A DNA stretch of 64,000 bases from CAYNJG01 sp965216885 (GCA_965216885.1 OZ244208.1:434001-498000); one strand, 5' to 3'; counted from the stretch's first letter, positions 14,110 to 23,581 are shown. The notes: generated by a model from the sequence alone, not told the origin. Made by a program: numbers and translations.

Positions 14110-15783
14110 ATGATCTCACTCTCCGATGTGTCGAATGTCTTGTCCGACGCGGGAAGGCTAGATCAAATCCAGAAACTGGACCTGGTCGACTCTCCGGCAG
14201 AAGAAGCGTTTGACCGGATCACGCGTCTCGCCGTCGGCATGCTGGATGTTCCCGTGTCGATTGTGTCCATCGTGACCACGGAAAGACAGTTCTTCAAAAG
14301 CGCACTGGGCCTGGGAGAGCCTTGGGCGAGTCGCCGGCAAACGCCGCTGGATCACTCCTTTTGCAAGCATGTCGTCGTGCACAATCAGCCCGTCGTCGTC
14401 AGCGATGCAAGACAGGACGAAGTGTTTCGCAACAATCTGGCGATTCCCAATTTGGGTGTGATCGCCTACCTGGGATTTCCGCTGGGCCTTGCCGACGGCC
14501 TGCCGCTAGGTGCCTTCTGTGTGATCGATACCAAGCCAAGGCACTGGTCCGAAATGGACATTCAGCGGGTTCGTGACCTCTCGATGCTGGCGGCCAATGA
14601 GATTGAGCTGCGAAACGAAATCGAAAAAGTGAATCAGGCGAATATCGCCAAGAGCGAGTTTCTGGCGAACATGAGTCACGAGGTTCGCACACCGCTTACG
14701 TCGATTCTGGGTTATGCCGATGAAATTCTCGAAGTTGGTGGCAGCGACCTCGACGACGAGACAAGGCAGTCGCTGGGCGTCATTAGCAATAGCGGTGAAC
14801 ACCTTCTGGATCTGATCAATGGGATTCTTGACCTCTCGAAAATCGAAGCGGGCAAGCTGACATTGCGGAACACATGGTACTCCCCTGCCGAGCTTGTCGC
14901 GGACGTGATCAAAACCGTTCGCATCAATTCGGGAGATGTGGCCGTTGAACTGAGCGGATCGATCGAAGTCGTTGAGGAGATTGAAGGCGATCCAACTCGC
15001 GTCAAACAGGTGTTGATCAATCTGGTGGGCAACGCGGTCAAATTCACCGAGCAGGGAAGCGTACAAGTTGATATGTGCGTGGAGGTGGACGGGCAACAAC
15101 ATTATCTGGTTACCAGTATCCGAGACACGGGCATTGGGATTCCCGAATCGCAGTTGGACGCCATCTTTGAACCGTTCGTTCAGGTCGACGGGTCCATGAA
15201 ACGACGATTCGGAGGCACCGGGTTGGGCCTACCGGTGAGTCGCCACATTGCCAGAGAAATGGGAGGCGACATTCTCGTCGAGAGTACCGCCGGCGCGGGT
15301 AGTTGCTTCACCCTGAAGATTCCCTTCGAAAAGAAACGCGATAAAGTCTCGCTCGATGTGGCAAAAAAAATTCCCGTCGCCGATGCCGCTTTCGACTATT
15401 CCATTTTGGTCGCGGAGGATACGAAAATAAATCAACGGCTGCTTGAGTCGATCCTCACCAAGAAGGGAGCTCGAGTTGAAGTTGCGTCCAATGGTCGCGA
15501 GGCCTTGGAGATGATTGTCGGGGCGGACAAAGCTGGAAAGCCCTACGACGTTGTGCTGTTGGACATTCAAATGCCGGAAATGGATGGTTACGAAGTAGCC
15601 AATACGCTTCGTGAAATGGGCAATCCGACACCCTTGATTGCCTGCACCGCGAACGCCATGCAGGGAGATGATCAGCTTTGCATTGCCGCCGGTTGCGTCG
15701 ACTACCTGACCAAGCCGATTCGCAAGAAAGAGATGTTCGCGGCGATCGTGCGATACGCCGGAAAGCGATACGCCGGAAAGTGA
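14110..15783 (+). CDS. GAF hybrid sensor histidine kinase / response regulator
   Basis: A 557-residue soluble kinase. Residues about 25-165 form a GAF domain of the type found before HisKA (VSIVSIVTTERQFFKS, DHSFCKHV). HisKA has SHEVRTPLTSILGY with phospho-acceptor His190. The HATPase domain has N-box LINLVGNAVKFT, RDTGIGIP and FGGTGLGL. A receiver domain follows (about 430-555) with Asp485 in VVLLDIQMPEMDGYE and a conserved Lys near TKPI. There is no membrane segment, so it senses a cytoplasmic signal. No output regulator or HPt protein is adjacent. The C-terminus ends with a duplicated RYAGK (15-bp tandem repeat at 15751-15780). Confidence 0.9.
   Translation: MISLSDVSNVLSDAGRLDQIQKLDLVDSPAEEAFDRITRLAVGMLDVPVSIVSIVTTERQFFKSALGLGEPWASRRQTPLDHSFCKHVVVHNQPVVVSDARQDEVFRNNLAIPNLGVIAYLGFPLGLADGLPLGAFCVIDTKPRHWSEMDIQRVRDLSMLAANEIELRNEIEKVNQANIAKSEFLANMSHEVRTPLTSILGYADEILEVGGSDLDDETRQSLGVISNSGEHLLDLINGILDLSKIEAGKLTLRNTWYSPAELVADVIKTVRINSGDVAVELSGSIEVVEEIEGDPTRVKQVLINLVGNAVKFTEQGSVQVDMCVEVDGQQHYLVTSIRDTGIGIPESQLDAIFEPFVQVDGSMKRRFGGTGLGLPVSRHIAREMGGDILVESTAGAGSCFTLKIPFEKKRDKVSLDVAKKIPVADAAFDYSILVAEDTKINQRLLESILTKKGARVEVASNGREALEMIVGADKAGKPYDVVLLDIQMPEMDGYEVANTLREMGNPTPLIACTANAMQGDDQLCIAAGCVDYLTKPIRKKEMFAAIVRYAGKRYAGK
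15751..15780 (+). repeat. 15-bp tandem duplication at the kinase C-terminus
   Basis: Two perfect copies of CGATACGCCGGAAAG directly before the TGA, encoding RYAGK-RYAGK. In-frame, so it only lengthens the tail by five residues. Confidence 0.85.
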
Positions 15784-16142
15784 CGTCGCTAACGTCCGGG
15801 CGTGCGAACGCCATCTTTTACCCACCTGGCACAGCTCTAGCACGTTGTTGTGCTGCCAGCTCGGCGCGCACGCCATTGTCGGTAACGGCCGGCAATCCGG
15901 TGAAACCCACGAACAAGAGTGCGGACGGTTCCGGTAGTCCTGCCGTGGCCACTGGAACGGGAATTATTGGCCGTTGAACGTTCTGTGTGTTCGGCTGAAA
16001 GTACGGAACAACAGAACCGGTCCGCGAAGAAAACGTCACTCAATCACTGGTCTGGCCACGAAGAAGGCCGATGCGCTCGCGAGCTCTCGTTTGGATCGCG
16101 TCGCAATCGATGTCCGGCAATGTCCGGCAAGTGTGACGTCTG
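15784..16142. other. Intergenic region with possible PEP-CTERM remnant
   Basis: 359 bases between the kinase and the minus-strand FkbM gene. No intact gene is supported. On the minus strand, the frame 15818-16039 reads ...ATAGLPEPSALLFVGFTGL..., which looks like the motif and start of the hydrophobic segment of a PEP-CTERM tail, but lacks a signal peptide and a clean basic cluster; it may be a decayed fragment. A 10-bp tandem TGTCCGGCAA pair is at about 16110-16130. Confidence 0.3.
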
Positions 16143-16796
16143 TTAGGGGCGTGCAACAATCCAGCGATTGTGTACGTCGCCGCGTGCTTCTTTGAGCAGG
16201 CGTTTGGAGTGGTTGATGATTTTGGTCTCGTAGGCAAAGTCTTTCAGGATTTCGAGGCACTCCTGTTCGACTTCCAGTCCGTGAACTTCAATAATCCACG
16301 AGGGTTTGTGTTGGGCCATCGTGCTTTCGGCCCCTCGAAGGGCCTTCGCTTCAGCTCCTTCAATGTCCATCTTGATGAAGGACGGTACGAAGTGTTCTTC
16401 GACGGCCGCATCAATCGTGACGCTGTTGTCGTCGTTGCTGTCGCCCACGTATCGATGGTCAATCCTGATGTCGAAGTCATTCAGAGCGAATGACCGCTCC
16501 ATGAATTGAATGTTCGCCTCGTTGACTTCGAAGGTCACGACGGGGTTTTCACTGAGTCTTGCAAAGGCCGCGCAGTCCCAACCGCGATGTCCCCCGATAT
16601 CGAACACGGTAGTACCTGGCCGCACCAGCTCGCGGACATAGGGATTCAATTCGGATTCGTAGAATCCAAAGTAAAACGCTGTGTCATATCTGAAATCAAC
16701 GGCAGCTTTCACTCCGCGAGCGAGCCCGAAGGGAACGACACGTGGGGTTTCCCCATCGGGGAGAAGCATTCGACGAACGGATCTTGTAATCGACAT
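16143..16796 (-). CDS. FkbM family methyltransferase
   Basis: A 217-residue class I SAM-dependent methyltransferase. Motif I is VFDIGGHRGWD (around 64-74), followed by FEVNEANIQFMERSF (the acidic ribose-binding strand) and the FkbM hallmark FIKMDIEGAEAKALRGA. FkbM proteins O-methylate sugars or related hydroxyls. It starts at ATG 16796 with a weak GGAA upstream. It lies on the opposite strand from, and just left of, the polysaccharide locus at 17147-26257, so sugar methylation in that pathway is the likely role. Length is within the family range. Confidence 0.85.
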   Translation of the reverse strand: MSITRSVRRMLLPDGETPRVVPFGLARGVKAAVDFRYDTAFYFGFYESELNPYVRELVRPGTTVFDIGGHRGWDCAAFARLSENPVVTFEVNEANIQFMERSFALNDFDIRIDHRYVGDSNDDNSVTIDAAVEEHFVPSFIKMDIEGAEAKALRGAESTMAQHKPSWIIEVHGLEVEQECLEILKDFAYETKIINHSKRLLKEARGDVHNRWIVARP

Positions 16797-17146
16797 GGCT
16801 TATTCCAATGTGCGGGTTATCTGTAGGACAACCAACCCTACCTCCATGTGTGAGTCAGGCACGCTCAGGAAGGGTGAACCCGACACGTCGCTGGTGACTG
16901 CGGGACAAGTGGCCCGCGGGAGGCGACGCGCCTCACAATCGATATTCCACGGGTCGTTGCGACCGGTGTAGGCGGCAGTGTCGGTTTAACATGCGGATGT
17001 CGGAAAGTCTGTTGGATCAGATGCAGACCCCCACGGGTAGGCCATACTTGAGAATGCAAAAAGCAGGTTGCGGATTGCGTATTCCGCTCATGAATGTACC
17101 GCTGCGAAGTAAACCGAACCCTCGTCCGCACACCAGGCCATAACAG
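16797..17146. other. Divergent intergenic region between FkbM and RmlA genes
   Basis: 350 bases holding the start regions of two divergent genes. I see no further gene, strong hairpin or repeat here. Confidence 0.4.
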
Positions 17147-18046
17147 ATGATCGCATCGCACTGCGACAATCGATGTAACCGAGGGATCATTCTGGCGGGC
17201 GGTGCCGGCACGCGACTCTACCCGACGACGGTCGCGGTTAGTAAACAGTTGCTACCCGTTTATGACAAGCCGCTCATCTACTATCCGCTCTGCACATTGA
17301 TGATGGCCGGCATCCGGAACGTGCTGCTCATCTCGACACCGCGCGACCAAGCGGCTTTTCAGTCCTTGTTGGGCGACGGTAGTCGATTTGGACTGGATAT
17401 TCGCTATGCCGTCCAACCGTCTCCGGATGGCTTGGCGCAGGCCTTTGTTCTTGGACGCGAATTCGTCGGCAACGAGAACGTATCACTCGTGCTGGGCGAC
17501 AACATCTTCTACGGACAAGGCCTTGAAGGAATCCTGCGTAAAGCAGCCAGCCAGACCCACGGCGCCACGATATTTGCGTATCGCGTTCGGGATCCCGAGC
17601 GGTATGGCGTGGTCGAATTTGATGACCGCGGAGTCGCGATTGGGCTGGAAGAGAAACCTGAACAACCGCGATCGCCCTTCGCCGTGCCGGGTCTCTATTT
17701 CTACGACAACGATGTGGTGGAAATTGCGTCCAGCCTGAAGCCATCCGTCCGTGGCGAGCTTGAGATTACCGATGTTAATCTCCGGTATATGAAAGACCGA
17801 GCCCTTCGGGTCGAAGTATTCGATCGCGGTTTCGCGTGGCTCGATACGGGTACGCATGAATCGATGCTGCACGCGTCCTCCTTCGTTGCCACGATCGAAG
17901 AACGTCAGGGTTTGAAGATCTGCTGCCCGGAAGAAATCGCGTGGCAGCAGAAATTCATCTCCACGGCGGAGTTCACTCGGGTCGCGGAAAGCATCAAGTC
18001 CTCCTATGGCGTCTACCTGCGCAGCCTGCTGGAATTTGCGCGTTAA
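17147..18046 (+). CDS. rmlA: Glucose-1-phosphate thymidylyltransferase
   Basis: 299 residues. It converts glucose-1-phosphate and dTTP to dTDP-glucose, the entry step of dTDP-deoxy-sugar synthesis. The nucleotide-binding motif GGAGTRLYP (18-26), SKQLLPVYDKPLIYYPL, LLGDGSRFGL, QPSPDGLAQAF, LVLGDNIFYG and AWLDTGTHESM are all present, which identifies RmlA (RfbA) rather than another nucleotidyltransferase. An extra ten residues precede the usual M-K-G-I-I-L-A start; the ribosome-binding site is weak. RmlB, C and D are absent from the window, so later steps must be encoded elsewhere or replaced by the aminotransferase route downstream. Confidence 0.95.
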   Translation: MIASHCDNRCNRGIILAGGAGTRLYPTTVAVSKQLLPVYDKPLIYYPLCTLMMAGIRNVLLISTPRDQAAFQSLLGDGSRFGLDIRYAVQPSPDGLAQAFVLGREFVGNENVSLVLGDNIFYGQGLEGILRKAASQTHGATIFAYRVRDPERYGVVEFDDRGVAIGLEEKPEQPRSPFAVPGLYFYDNDVVEIASSLKPSVRGELEITDVNLRYMKDRALRVEVFDRGFAWLDTGTHESMLHASSFVATIEERQGLKICCPEEIAWQQKFISTAEFTRVAESIKSSYGVYLRSLLEFAR

Positions 18047-18635
18047 TCGCGCTGACCGTTTCATCGGTGCGCTACGCTGCGCCCGGCCGTTGAAGGCCTC
18101 GTCCGTAATCTTGCGCACAGATATCGCGACTGTCTGCGATCCGATCAGGTCGCGTCATCGTTCCTGCCGTCGTCACCGCGACGAAATGCCCGACGGCTCG
18201 TGGGCGTAGTCTGCGTTTTTTGGCGCAAACTCGGATTGCCGTCCCGGCAGGCGTCAAGACTTTTAAGCTCAATGAAGAATTATTGCAACACTTCATGCAC
18301 CGCAAACCAGGTAGGAAAAAACTACTCGCTGGTGTGGCAGCGGACTAGAATGCGAATCACATCATGAAGAGTTCTTGTTAGTTCAAAGCGGAAGTAAGGT
18401 GTGGGTCGCGGCTTTCCCTGATTAGTGCCCGACGGTGGCATAGGGATTAGTCGTATCTGTTCCTCGGCGTTCACCTGAGTGCCAACGGCGTTCACCTGAG
18501 TGCCAACGGCGTTCACCTGAGTGCCAACGGCGTTCACCTGAGTGCCAACGGCGTTCACCTGAGTGCCAGCGGGGAAACAGCTACTTCCAAACTATCCAAT
18601 GAAAGGAGTCCGGATCGGGAACCAGCAATGGTCGT
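18047..18635. other. Long intergenic region with 21-bp tandem repeats
   Basis: 589 bases between RmlA and the aminotransferase, unusually long within a biosynthetic locus. Apart from the tandem repeat at 18466-18570 and a GAAAGGAG ribosome-binding-like motif at 18601-18608, I find no gene. Frames such as 18072-18305 (minus) have no coding character. Confidence 0.5.
18466..18570 (+). repeat. 21-bp minisatellite, five copies
   Basis: Five head-to-tail 21-base units whose core is GTTCACCTGAGTGCCAAC. Units 1-4 are identical and unit 5 differs at one base (CCAGC for CCAAC). The near identity indicates recent expansion. It ends about 66 bases before the aminotransferase start. On the minus strand it reads NAVGTQV repeats, within a frame that has no other protein-like character. 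Confidence 0.95.
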
Positions 18636-19931
18636 ATGCAACAACTTCGCGAAGTGACTCCAATGCATCCAGGCAACATTGACAAGCTGGCTATCTTTTC
18701 CGGAAATCCGTCTTTCGAAGAGACACTTCACGTCGGTAAACCGAATATCGGTGATCGTGATCGACTGTTGGCTCGAATCGAAAACATGCTCACGACCGGG
18801 CGGCTCTCCAACGAAGGCCCAATGGTCAAGGAGTTCGAAAAGGAGTTGGCCCGCGAGTTGGGCGTGAAGCATTGCATCGCGGTCTGCAACGGCACGATCG
18901 CCCTGCAGATTGCGATTCGAGCTCTCAATCTCGTAGGCGAGGTGATTCTGCCCTCGTACACGTTCATCGCCACGGCCCACGCCCTGCAATGGCAGCGGAT
19001 TAACCCGGTTTTCTGTGATGTTGACCCAACAACTCACTTGCTGGATCCAGCGCGGGTCGAGGAACTGATCACGCCGCGAACTTCGGCCATCATGGGCGTG
19101 CACCTTTGGGGGCAACCCTGTGCCGTCGACGAGCTGACGGACATTGCCAAACGACACAAGCTGACGCTTCTCTATGATGCCGCTCATGCCTACGGTGTTT
19201 CGCATCGCGGTCAGATGATTGGCGGTTTTGGCGAAGCGGAAGTATTCAGCTTTCACGCCACGAAAGTTCTGAACTCATTTGAAGGTGGAGCGATCACCAC
19301 CAACAACGATGCCCTGGCGCAGCAAATCCGGCTGATGTGTAACTTTGGCTTTCCGGGCGGAAAGTACGACTTCGTTACCACGATCGGCACCAACGGAAAA
19401 ATGAATGAAGCTTGTGCCGCGATGGGGCTGACGTCGCTTGAAAACGTACAGGACTTCGTCGCCGCGAACCGTATCAACTACGAAATCTATAAACAGGAAC
19501 TGGGCACGCTGCCGGGCGTTAAGGTTCTGAAGTATGACGACTCGGAGCGGCATAACTATCACTATGTCGTTGTCGAGTTGGATACGGACCGTTTCGGAAT
19601 TGGCCGTGATCAGGTCGTCGATGTCCTGCATGCTGAAAACGTGCTCGCCCGCCGATACTTCTGGCCGGGCTGCCACAGGATGGAGCCGTATCGCACCCTG
19701 CAGCCGCATGTTGGTCGTCACCTGCCAAATACCGAACGGATTGCAGAACGTGTCGTGGTGCTGCCAACGGGCAACACCGTTTCGGCGAATGACGTGCGGA
19801 ACATTTGCCGACTGCTAAGGACCACCCTAACCAACGGCGCGGAGATCACGCGTCGGCTGACGCATCAAACCGCACAGCTGCCGATTGAAGACGTCGCCCG
19901 GCCTGTTTTGTCTCACGACTACCTTTCCTGA
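18636..19931 (+). CDS. DegT/DnrJ/EryC1/StrS sugar aminotransferase
   Basis: 431 residues from ATG 18636; ATG 18663 (MHPGNIDKLA) gives a more family-like N-terminus, and neither has an ideal ribosome-binding site. It is a PLP-dependent aminotransferase that aminates nucleotide-linked keto-sugars. Seen: VCNGTIALQIAI (phosphate/PLP), LPSYTFIATAHA, LLYDAAHAYG (PLP Asp181) and HATKVLNSFEGGAI with Schiff-base Lys210. The HATK.LNSFEGG form is typical of enzymes acting on dTDP-4-keto-6-deoxyglucose (VioA/DesI/FdtB group), though substrate cannot be fixed from sequence alone. It stands downstream of RmlA and upstream of an acyltransferase and a formyltransferase that could act on its product. Confidence 0.9.
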   Translation: MQQLREVTPMHPGNIDKLAIFSGNPSFEETLHVGKPNIGDRDRLLARIENMLTTGRLSNEGPMVKEFEKELARELGVKHCIAVCNGTIALQIAIRALNLVGEVILPSYTFIATAHALQWQRINPVFCDVDPTTHLLDPARVEELITPRTSAIMGVHLWGQPCAVDELTDIAKRHKLTLLYDAAHAYGVSHRGQMIGGFGEAEVFSFHATKVLNSFEGGAITTNNDALAQQIRLMCNFGFPGGKYDFVTTIGTNGKMNEACAAMGLTSLENVQDFVAANRINYEIYKQELGTLPGVKVLKYDDSERHNYHYVVVELDTDRFGIGRDQVVDVLHAENVLARRYFWPGCHRMEPYRTLQPHVGRHLPNTERIAERVVVLPTGNTVSANDVRNICRLLRTTLTNGAEITRRLTHQTAQLPIEDVARPVLSHDYLS

Positions 19932-19995
19932 AGCCAATTGTGATTTGTCCGCAGGCAGATCAGCGGCGTCGAGAGTCCCTTCCTTCTGGTTCGAA

Positions 19996-20913
19996 ATGAT
20001 TGACGTCACTCAAAAAACGTGTGGCTATTTGCACGCGGATTACGCTGGATCGCTTCGTGAATTCGGTGAACCGCTGAAGCTACCGCGATGTGGTGGCTGG
20101 CTGTTGAAACGTCCCATCGGTGACACATCCCATCATGACGCCATGGGTTGTTATCCACTGTTTTGCTGCCACGACTGGTCGAACCTGCGTGCAGATCTCG
20201 ATGAGGTTGCGTCCGAACTGGTCAGCGTGGTCATTGTGACCGACCCCTTTTCGAACGTGGAAGTGGAAACGCTGGAATCGTGCTTCGACGGTGTGACACA
20301 CTTCAAAGACCACTTCGTTGCCGACCTCGATCAACCCATCGAGTCCATCGTGAAGAAGTCACATCGAGCCAACGTGCGAAAGGCGATGCGAAGGGTCGAC
20401 GTCGCGGTATGTGAGAATCCGGCGGACTATCTGGATCGGTGGACCGAACTCTATGGTAATCTCGTGCGTCGACACAACATCCGTGGTTTGCAGGCGTTCT
20501 CCAGGGAAGCGTTTGCCGAGCAGCTTTCGATACCGGGCATGGTGATGTTCGAAGCACGCGCTGATGACGAAATCATTGGTCTGGATCTGTGGTACGTCCA
20601 GGGAGATGTGGCCTACGGTCATCTCGTGGCGTTTTCGGATGTGGGTTACAAGCTACGCGCTTCCTACGCCACCAAGTGGCATTTGATGAATCATTTTCGC
20701 GACCGGGTACGCTGGCTCCATCTTGGTGCCGCGGCGGGAAGTAATGGCAAGTCTTCGGGGCTCGCTGATTTCAAGCAGGGTTGGTCGACTGGCACGAAAC
20801 CTGCGTTTCTGTGCACGCGGACCTTCAATCGGGATGTCTACGGCCAGTTGGCGCAGCCTTGCCAGCCAGTAACGAACTACTTTCCCGCGTACCGACACGG
20901 AGAGCTCGCATGA
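19996..20913 (+). CDS. GNAT / FemAB-like acyltransferase
   Basis: 305 residues from ATG 19996; the frame is open back to 19885, but that part overlaps the aminotransferase gene's end. Residues about 120-285 carry a FemAB-like (Acetyltransf_6) GNAT domain: SHRANVRKAMRR, then a block reading MVMFEARADDEIIGLDLWYV, then YKLRASYATKWHLM and LADFKQGW. Such domains transfer acyl or aminoacyl groups to amino or hydroxyl groups of sugars or peptides. Its stop overlaps the formyltransferase start by ATGA (20910-20913), so the two are co-translated and probably act on the same product. The exact acyl donor is unknown. Confidence 0.8.
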   Translation: MIDVTQKTCGYLHADYAGSLREFGEPLKLPRCGGWLLKRPIGDTSHHDAMGCYPLFCCHDWSNLRADLDEVASELVSVVIVTDPFSNVEVETLESCFDGVTHFKDHFVADLDQPIESIVKKSHRANVRKAMRRVDVAVCENPADYLDRWTELYGNLVRRHNIRGLQAFSREAFAEQLSIPGMVMFEARADDEIIGLDLWYVQGDVAYGHLVAFSDVGYKLRASYATKWHLMNHFRDRVRWLHLGAAAGSNGKSSGLADFKQGWSTGTKPAFLCTRTFNRDVYGQLAQPCQPVTNYFPAYRHGELA

Positions 20914-21608
20914 CTCGACGCAAACTGCGATTTGCCATCGTCGCCTCGACGGCCGGTTCCGTCATGAACCAGGTATTGGGCAACGACTTCTTTCGTGAGC
21001 ATTGCCAGTCCGTCATCACCGACCGCGAATGCCCGGCGGCGGAAAAGGCTCGTCAGCACGGTGTGCCGACTGAATCCTTTCTTGAAGACGACATAGACCG
21101 ATTCTGCGATCGATTGCATGAGCACCTGATCGCCGCAGAGATCGACTACGTGTTTACGTACTACACGCGATTCTATTCCCAGTCCTTGCGGGACGCTTTC
21201 AAGGATCGAATCATCAATTTTCATCCGTCCGTCCTGCCAGCTTTCAAGGGTATGGATGGATTTGGTGACTCGGTCGCCTACCACGCAAGATACGTCGGGA
21301 ACACGGTTGAGTTTATTGATCAAAAGATGGACGAGGGAAAGATCATCATGCAGACGGTCTGTCCGCTGGATACGACCGTGCCACTTGCCGTCATGCGACA
21401 TCGACTTTTTGTGCAGCAGTGCAAGTCATTGTTACAGGTCGCCAGGTGGTTAACGGAAGATCGAATTGTCGTAGATGGGCGCCGAGTTGATATCGTGGGT
21501 GCGAAATATTCGGATGCGGCGTTTTCTCCGCAGCTTGATTTTGAATCCGCGCAGGAACTGGAAATACCAATGCCCGCAGGGCTTACCGTTAGCGCCGTAA
21601 CTTCCTGA
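20910..21608 (+). CDS. Formyltransferase family protein (putative sugar N-formyltransferase)
   Basis: 232 residues from the ATG of the ATGA overlap. The formyl-transferase core is complete: INFHPSVLPAFKG has the catalytic Asn103 and His105, and D141 in KMDEGKIIMQ fills the catalytic Asp position (PurN numbering N-H-D). The enzyme would use N10-formyl-tetrahydrofolate. It is longer than PurN and lacks the usual GAR-binding N-terminus; instead the start is RKLRFAIVASTAGSVMNQVL. Placed after RmlA, a sugar aminotransferase and a GNAT protein, formylation of an amino sugar (as by VioF/FdtF types) is the best reading, but this is inferred from context. Confidence 0.8.
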   Translation: MTRRKLRFAIVASTAGSVMNQVLGNDFFREHCQSVITDRECPAAEKARQHGVPTESFLEDDIDRFCDRLHEHLIAAEIDYVFTYYTRFYSQSLRDAFKDRIINFHPSVLPAFKGMDGFGDSVAYHARYVGNTVEFIDQKMDEGKIIMQTVCPLDTTVPLAVMRHRLFVQQCKSLLQVARWLTEDRIVVDGRRVDIVGAKYSDAAFSPQLDFESAQELEIPMPAGLTVSAVTS

Positions 21609-21853
21609 GTTTGTTGCGAACCCGCAACCTGAACGAGGCGAATTCTCCACGTCGCCCAGCGCAGTGGGCCGGTACACGCAGCGAATTTCGGTGACGAGTG
21701 TTGAGAACCGAACCGAGACATGGCGGTTGAAAGCCACAGCAGCGACAGCTCGAGAACCTGTCGCATGTACTTCGACGGCTTCGGTCTGCCATTTGCTAAA
21801 AAAGTGCGTTCGGCGGAAATGATTTACGTAACCCGGTTTGGAAAGTAGACGAC

Positions 21854-22708
21854 ATGGTTGATGCGACCGGAATTGATGTGCAACAAGCGGATGCTTCCAT
21901 CTCGTCTTATGTGGATCGTATTCAGAAGACCGGTTACTGCGTGATCCCCCAGGCCATTGCCCAGCCCCAGGTTGAGCGGGCACTCGAACTGGTAAAAGGG
22001 ACTTTTGACCAGACGCGAGCCTTGCAATCCGACCGGATGCCGTTTCTGAACAAAGACCAACCCATGCTCTACAACCTACAGAGCAAGCATCCGTTTTTCC
22101 TGGAGCTGCTTTTTCACTCGGCAACGACCGAAGGCATTCTGCGGCACTTCCTGAATGACCCCTGGTTCAAGTCCATTCCGGAAGACCAGCCGAACTACAT
22201 TTTGCGATCGTACCTGGCACGCAGCAGCAACTACCGGATGCCCATGCACATTGATTCGTTTGTCCCTTACGAAGGGCCATTCGTATTCATCATGCAGTGT
22301 GCGTTCATTCTGGAAGATCAAACCGAAGACAATGGCTGCACGGTGGTCGTCCCCGGCTCGCATCTGCGTGCGAAGTACGCAACGCAGGAAGCGTTTGAGG
22401 AAGCGATTCCGATCAAGACCCGGGCTGGCGACATGGTGATCTGGGACAGTCGCATCTGGCATGGAGCCATGGCCAACGTCAGCGGCAACTCTCGCTGGTC
22501 GATCATCGCCACGTTCGCTCGGTGGTGGATCAAGCAGGCGTTCAACGTACCGTCAAATTTGCCGCAGGAGACCTACGAGACTCTCACGGATTCGCAAAAG
22601 TCGGTGCTTGGTTTTTGCTCCGTGCCTTATGAAGACGAGACGCACGGAATCGACATGAAGCGCAGCTACGACCTGCTTCCAGACCGGGTAAGCGACTACC
22701 GAAACTAG
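21854..22708 (+). CDS. Phytanoyl-CoA dioxygenase (PhyH) family protein
   Basis: 284 residues; ATG 21854 follows GGAAAG. It belongs to the Fe(II)/2-oxoglutarate oxygenases: H132-x-D134 (MPMHIDSF) and H203 (RIWHGA) form the iron triad, and R214 in NSRWS is placed to bind 2-oxoglutarate. The fold is a double-stranded beta-helix without signal peptide, so it is cytoplasmic. PhyH proteins hydroxylate small molecules, including nucleotide sugars and lipids. It is followed 21 bases later by a second PhyH gene that is only distantly similar, suggesting two different hydroxylations within the polysaccharide locus. Confidence 0.88.
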   Translation: MVDATGIDVQQADASISSYVDRIQKTGYCVIPQAIAQPQVERALELVKGTFDQTRALQSDRMPFLNKDQPMLYNLQSKHPFFLELLFHSATTEGILRHFLNDPWFKSIPEDQPNYILRSYLARSSNYRMPMHIDSFVPYEGPFVFIMQCAFILEDQTEDNGCTVVVPGSHLRAKYATQEAFEEAIPIKTRAGDMVIWDSRIWHGAMANVSGNSRWSIIATFARWWIKQAFNVPSNLPQETYETLTDSQKSVLGFCSVPYEDETHGIDMKRSYDLLPDRVSDYRN

Positions 22709-22729
22709 CACGACTCACCAGGGCACAAT

Positions 22730-23581
22730 ATGAAAAACTCACTTGAAATCGGTAGCATCCGGGACCTGCTCCCGCAGGCGGACTCGACGGAGCTTTCGCT
22801 GGACATCTATCGCGAAACAGGTTTCTTCGTTTTGCGAAACGTGATTCCTGCTGAACAGATTCAGCAATGGCAGGGCGAATGGAATGCGTTCTACGCAGAA
22901 CGACTCGAGAATCGACGTGACGTTGATCCGTTCAATCCGGTCGCCGTCCACGAGCAGATTCCGGAGTCGTTGTCGCAGATTCACAAGTGCCCGCAGTTGC
23001 TGGACGCAATGCAGCAGGTCTATCCCGATATCGCGTTGTTCATGCAGCGGTTCGTCATCAAGGACAAGAACAGTCGCAGCCCGGTCTTTGTGCATCAGGA
23101 CTTTTGTTACGATTTCGGATGGCCGGACAAGACAACCGTGTTCATTCCGCTGAGTGTTTCCAACAAGGACAATGGTGGAATCTCGTTCTACCCGGGTACA
23201 CATCACTTCGGTTACCTGGGAGATGCGGGCGAAACGAACACCGCGATTCTTGGTGACGACTGGCCGCTGGTCTGCCCATCACTGGAACCGGGTGACGTCG
23301 CCCTCTTGCACACATGTACGTGGCACTGCTCGCCTCCGCATGTCAGCGGGCCGGATCGGATTCTTGTTCAGGCCACCTTCCAGCCGGCGAATGATCCCAG
23401 CAGCGTGGAACTCCTGCGAGGCGAATGGAAGACGAAATTTCGACTGGCCGGTCACATCCCGCGTGATTCGTTTTTCGTTCGTAGCCGCGCCAGTCGACTG
23501 CGCGAATTGCAGACACGCTTGAATGAGCTGGAGTCTCGCGACAAGACAACCCAGCCAGAATCCGCCGGCGAAGTGGCCTGA
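22730..23581 (+). CDS. Phytanoyl-CoA dioxygenase (PhyH) family protein, second copy
   Basis: 283 residues. The iron-binding H122-x-D124 (VHQDFCYDFG) and H199 (TCTWHCSPPH), plus R210 (GPDR) for 2-oxoglutarate, are present. It shares the family core with the preceding protein but not its sequence, so it is a paralogue with another substrate and not a recent duplicate. The C-terminal 40 residues form a charged helix (SRASRLRELQTRLNELESRDK) of coiled-coil character that may mediate pairing. It sits in the same direction, 21 bases from the first PhyH gene and 71 from GT2. Confidence 0.88.
   Translation: MKNSLEIGSIRDLLPQADSTELSLDIYRETGFFVLRNVIPAEQIQQWQGEWNAFYAERLENRRDVDPFNPVAVHEQIPESLSQIHKCPQLLDAMQQVYPDIALFMQRFVIKDKNSRSPVFVHQDFCYDFGWPDKTTVFIPLSVSNKDNGGISFYPGTHHFGYLGDAGETNTAILGDDWPLVCPSLEPGDVALLHTCTWHCSPPHVSGPDRILVQATFQPANDPSSVELLRGEWKTKFRLAGHIPRDSFFVRSRASRLRELQTRLNELESRDKTTQPESAGEVA

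Noticed and set aside
15818..16039. A further intact PEP-CTERM gene on the minus strand
   Set aside because: LPEPSALLFVGFTGL is suggestive, but the frame has no signal peptide, no ribosome-binding site and no clean basic cluster after the hydrophobic part; kept only as a possible remnant.
18466..18570. CRISPR array or a coding repeat (NAVGTQV on the minus strand)
   Set aside because: Units are directly abutting 21-mers without spacers, so not CRISPR. The minus-strand frame 18322-18558 that contains them has no start context or protein-like flanks.
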